This document shows positions 5,370 to 6,225 of a stretch of 6,225 bases of DNA, piece after piece (the first letter of the stretch is position 1; every line of letters begins with the position of its first letter). The stretch lies in NCBI GenBank assembly GCA_018896835.1, contig JAHILS010000083.1, forward strand, positions 1 to 6,225, given 5' to 3'. The notes below the pieces were generated by a model that saw only the letters and a program-made list of their open reading frames with translations, did no database searches and had not been told where the DNA came from. The translations under genes were made by a program, and so were the position numbers. The stretch is from Patescibacteria group bacterium (lineage in GTDB: Bacteria > Patescibacteriota > Patescibacteriia > UBA9934).

Positions 5370-6127
5370 TTCTTTGTAAACACGTCAATACAAATAATTT
5401 TTTTACCAAACGGCTTACTATCATCTCTTTCCATATCTCTTAAGTTTTCAGCCGTTAAGGGCGTTTCAGGTATAAATATTTTGGGTGGCCAACATTTATC
5501 TTGCACCGATGTGTTTGTTGGATCAAAAACATAATTTCCGTCGTTGAGTACTAAGAAAGTATGTCTATCAGCCAATAGATCCTCTGTATCATTTTTAAAT
5601 GCGCCAACAACAACCGAACATTGAACGCCTAACTTTTCTAAAACATGATGTGCCAATAGTGAGTACTCTGAACAGACGGCCAGGCCTATACATTTTGATA
5701 AAGGCTTTACAGAAACCCTCTTGCCATCAGCCGTTTCAGTTTTGTACTCATCGAAACTCTGATTTCTGAAAAAATCAGAACTAGGAGCTTCAAGAATTTT
5801 TTTAACAATTCTCGCTACTATCCAGCAGGCATGCAATAACCTCCTTGTCTTTTCATCTAAATTTGGAGCTTCCTTTTCAAGTTTATTAACTCCTATAAAA
5901 AGCTCCTCTATCTTTTCTGGTGTAACCTGCTCTAACCTTTCTGCAAAAGCCGAAAAATCACATCTCAAATAAAGATCACCTCCACCCTGTCCCACAAGCA
6001 CATCCTCACCCTCCCCCACATGTGAAATTAAAAATTCTTCGTCATAAGCAGTAAGCGGTTCCATCTCAGCCCGCTTAATTACAGTAATCTTATCTCTACT
6101 TCTTTCTTTTCCTGGGACTTCAGGCAT
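5339..6127 (-). CDS. Transglutaminase-like (papain-fold) cysteine enzyme homologue
   Basis: 262 residues from ATG 6127 (a TTG at 6139 would add four). The C-terminal half carries the ordered Cys-His-Asp triad of transglutaminase-like enzymes. Counting from the TTG, Cys156 sits in IGLAVCSEYSLLAHHVLEKL (start of the core helix), then GVQCSVVVG, His193 in ADRHTFLVLNDG, and Asp206 in YVFDPTN. The spacing (37 and 13 residues) fits bacterial transglutaminase-core proteins, which act as proteases, peptide ligases or amidases. With no signal peptide or membrane helix, it should be cytoplasmic. Residues 1-145 are acidic and helix-rich and of no family I recognise; they may be a substrate or partner domain. 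A canonical -1 slippery heptamer lies near the 3' end. An in-frame stop at 6160-6158 limits the start. Catalytic residues are visible; substrate unknown. Confidence 0.82.
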   Translation of the reverse strand: MPEVPGKERSRDKITVIKRAEMEPLTAYDEEFLISHVGEGEDVLVGQGGGDLYLRCDFSAFAERLEQVTPEKIEELFIGVNKLEKEAPNLDEKTRRLLHACWIVARIVKKILEAPSSDFFRNQSFDEYKTETADGKRVSVKPLSKCIGLAVCSEYSLLAHHVLEKLGVQCSVVVGAFKNDTEDLLADRHTFLVLNDGNYVFDPTNTSVQDKCWPPKIFIPETPLTAENLRDMERDDSKPFGKKIICIDVFTKKKKIYGTGAI

Positions 6128-6157
6128 AAAATTATTCAAATATTTAATTTTTTCTAT

Positions 6158-6225
6158 CTACGGTCTGTACAAAGGTGGTGTTATTACCTTGTAGACATTA
6201 TCAATTTTTTTAACATAATACTTAA
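6158..6225 (-). CDS. C-terminal end of an unknown gene (partial)
   Basis: The minus-strand frame is open from the right window edge to TAG 6160-6158. It gives about 21 residues (YYVKKIDNVYKVITPPLYRP at the end), with a mixed, protein-like composition. It lies in the same frame as the transglutaminase-like gene, 30 bases before its ATG, so it may be the previous gene of the same transcript. The other two minus frames contain stops here. Too short to identify, and it could be a chance open stretch. Confidence 0.4.
   Translation of the reverse strand, partial: KYYVKKIDNVYKVITPPLYRP

Noticed and set aside
6128..6225. Promoter for the transglutaminase-like gene
   Set aside because: TTGATA- and TAGATA-like hexamers occur on the minus strand, but no pair has a 16-18 base spacing; the gene may be read from an upstream promoter.

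Overview
The window looks like chromosomal DNA from a small-genome bacterium of the Patescibacteria/CPR type; a Saccharibacteria-like lineage is possible but unproven. The reasons are the AT-rich composition, tightly packed genes, almost no Shine-Dalgarno sequences, a PriA homologue that has lost its ATPase motifs, and an 86-residue coiled-coil/two-helix membrane protein of a type I associate with this group. TGA is used as a stop at the end of the priA-like gene and no gene needs it as a sense codon, so the code appears standard. There are no RNA genes, insertion sequences or CRISPR arrays. No gene-free stretch reaches 300 bases.

Left part (1-2995): a priA-like gene runs in from the left edge (open from base 2) and overlaps def (peptide deformylase) by 11 bases. 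This preserves the common bacterial priA-def order, but fmt does not follow. A CaCA-family Ca2+/Na+ antiporter gene faces def tail to tail, 8 bases apart.

Middle (2996-3563): a 99-base divergent intergenic region holds an extended -10 promoter for the antiporter and a near-consensus sigma-70-type promoter for a small heptad-repeat coiled-coil gene. The second promoter places the predicted transcript start at the ATG itself, so the mRNA is probably leaderless. The coiled-coil gene carries three 42-base tandem repeats and ends in a strong hairpin terminator.

Right part (3562-6225): a run of minus-strand genes reads leftward into the same hairpin, which probably terminates both directions. In transcription order it contains the tail of an unknown gene, a cytoplasmic transglutaminase-like cysteine-enzyme homologue, an unknown 113-residue protein, a truncated ASCH/DUF3850 remnant, the 86-residue membrane protein, a membrane-anchored protein with a pilin-like ectodomain, and a two-helix bacterial PH-domain protein. 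The last three are nearly contiguous (6-base and 1-base gaps), suggesting a membrane-associated set that is translated together.

The points most worth a second look are the ATPase-dead PriA, the ASCH remnant, a canonical A-AAA-AAG slippery heptamer near the end of the transglutaminase-like gene that opens a 32-codon extension in the -1 frame, and the leaderless promoter with its histidine-rich coiled-coil product. I did not find convincing evidence for a complete new defence or mobile system.
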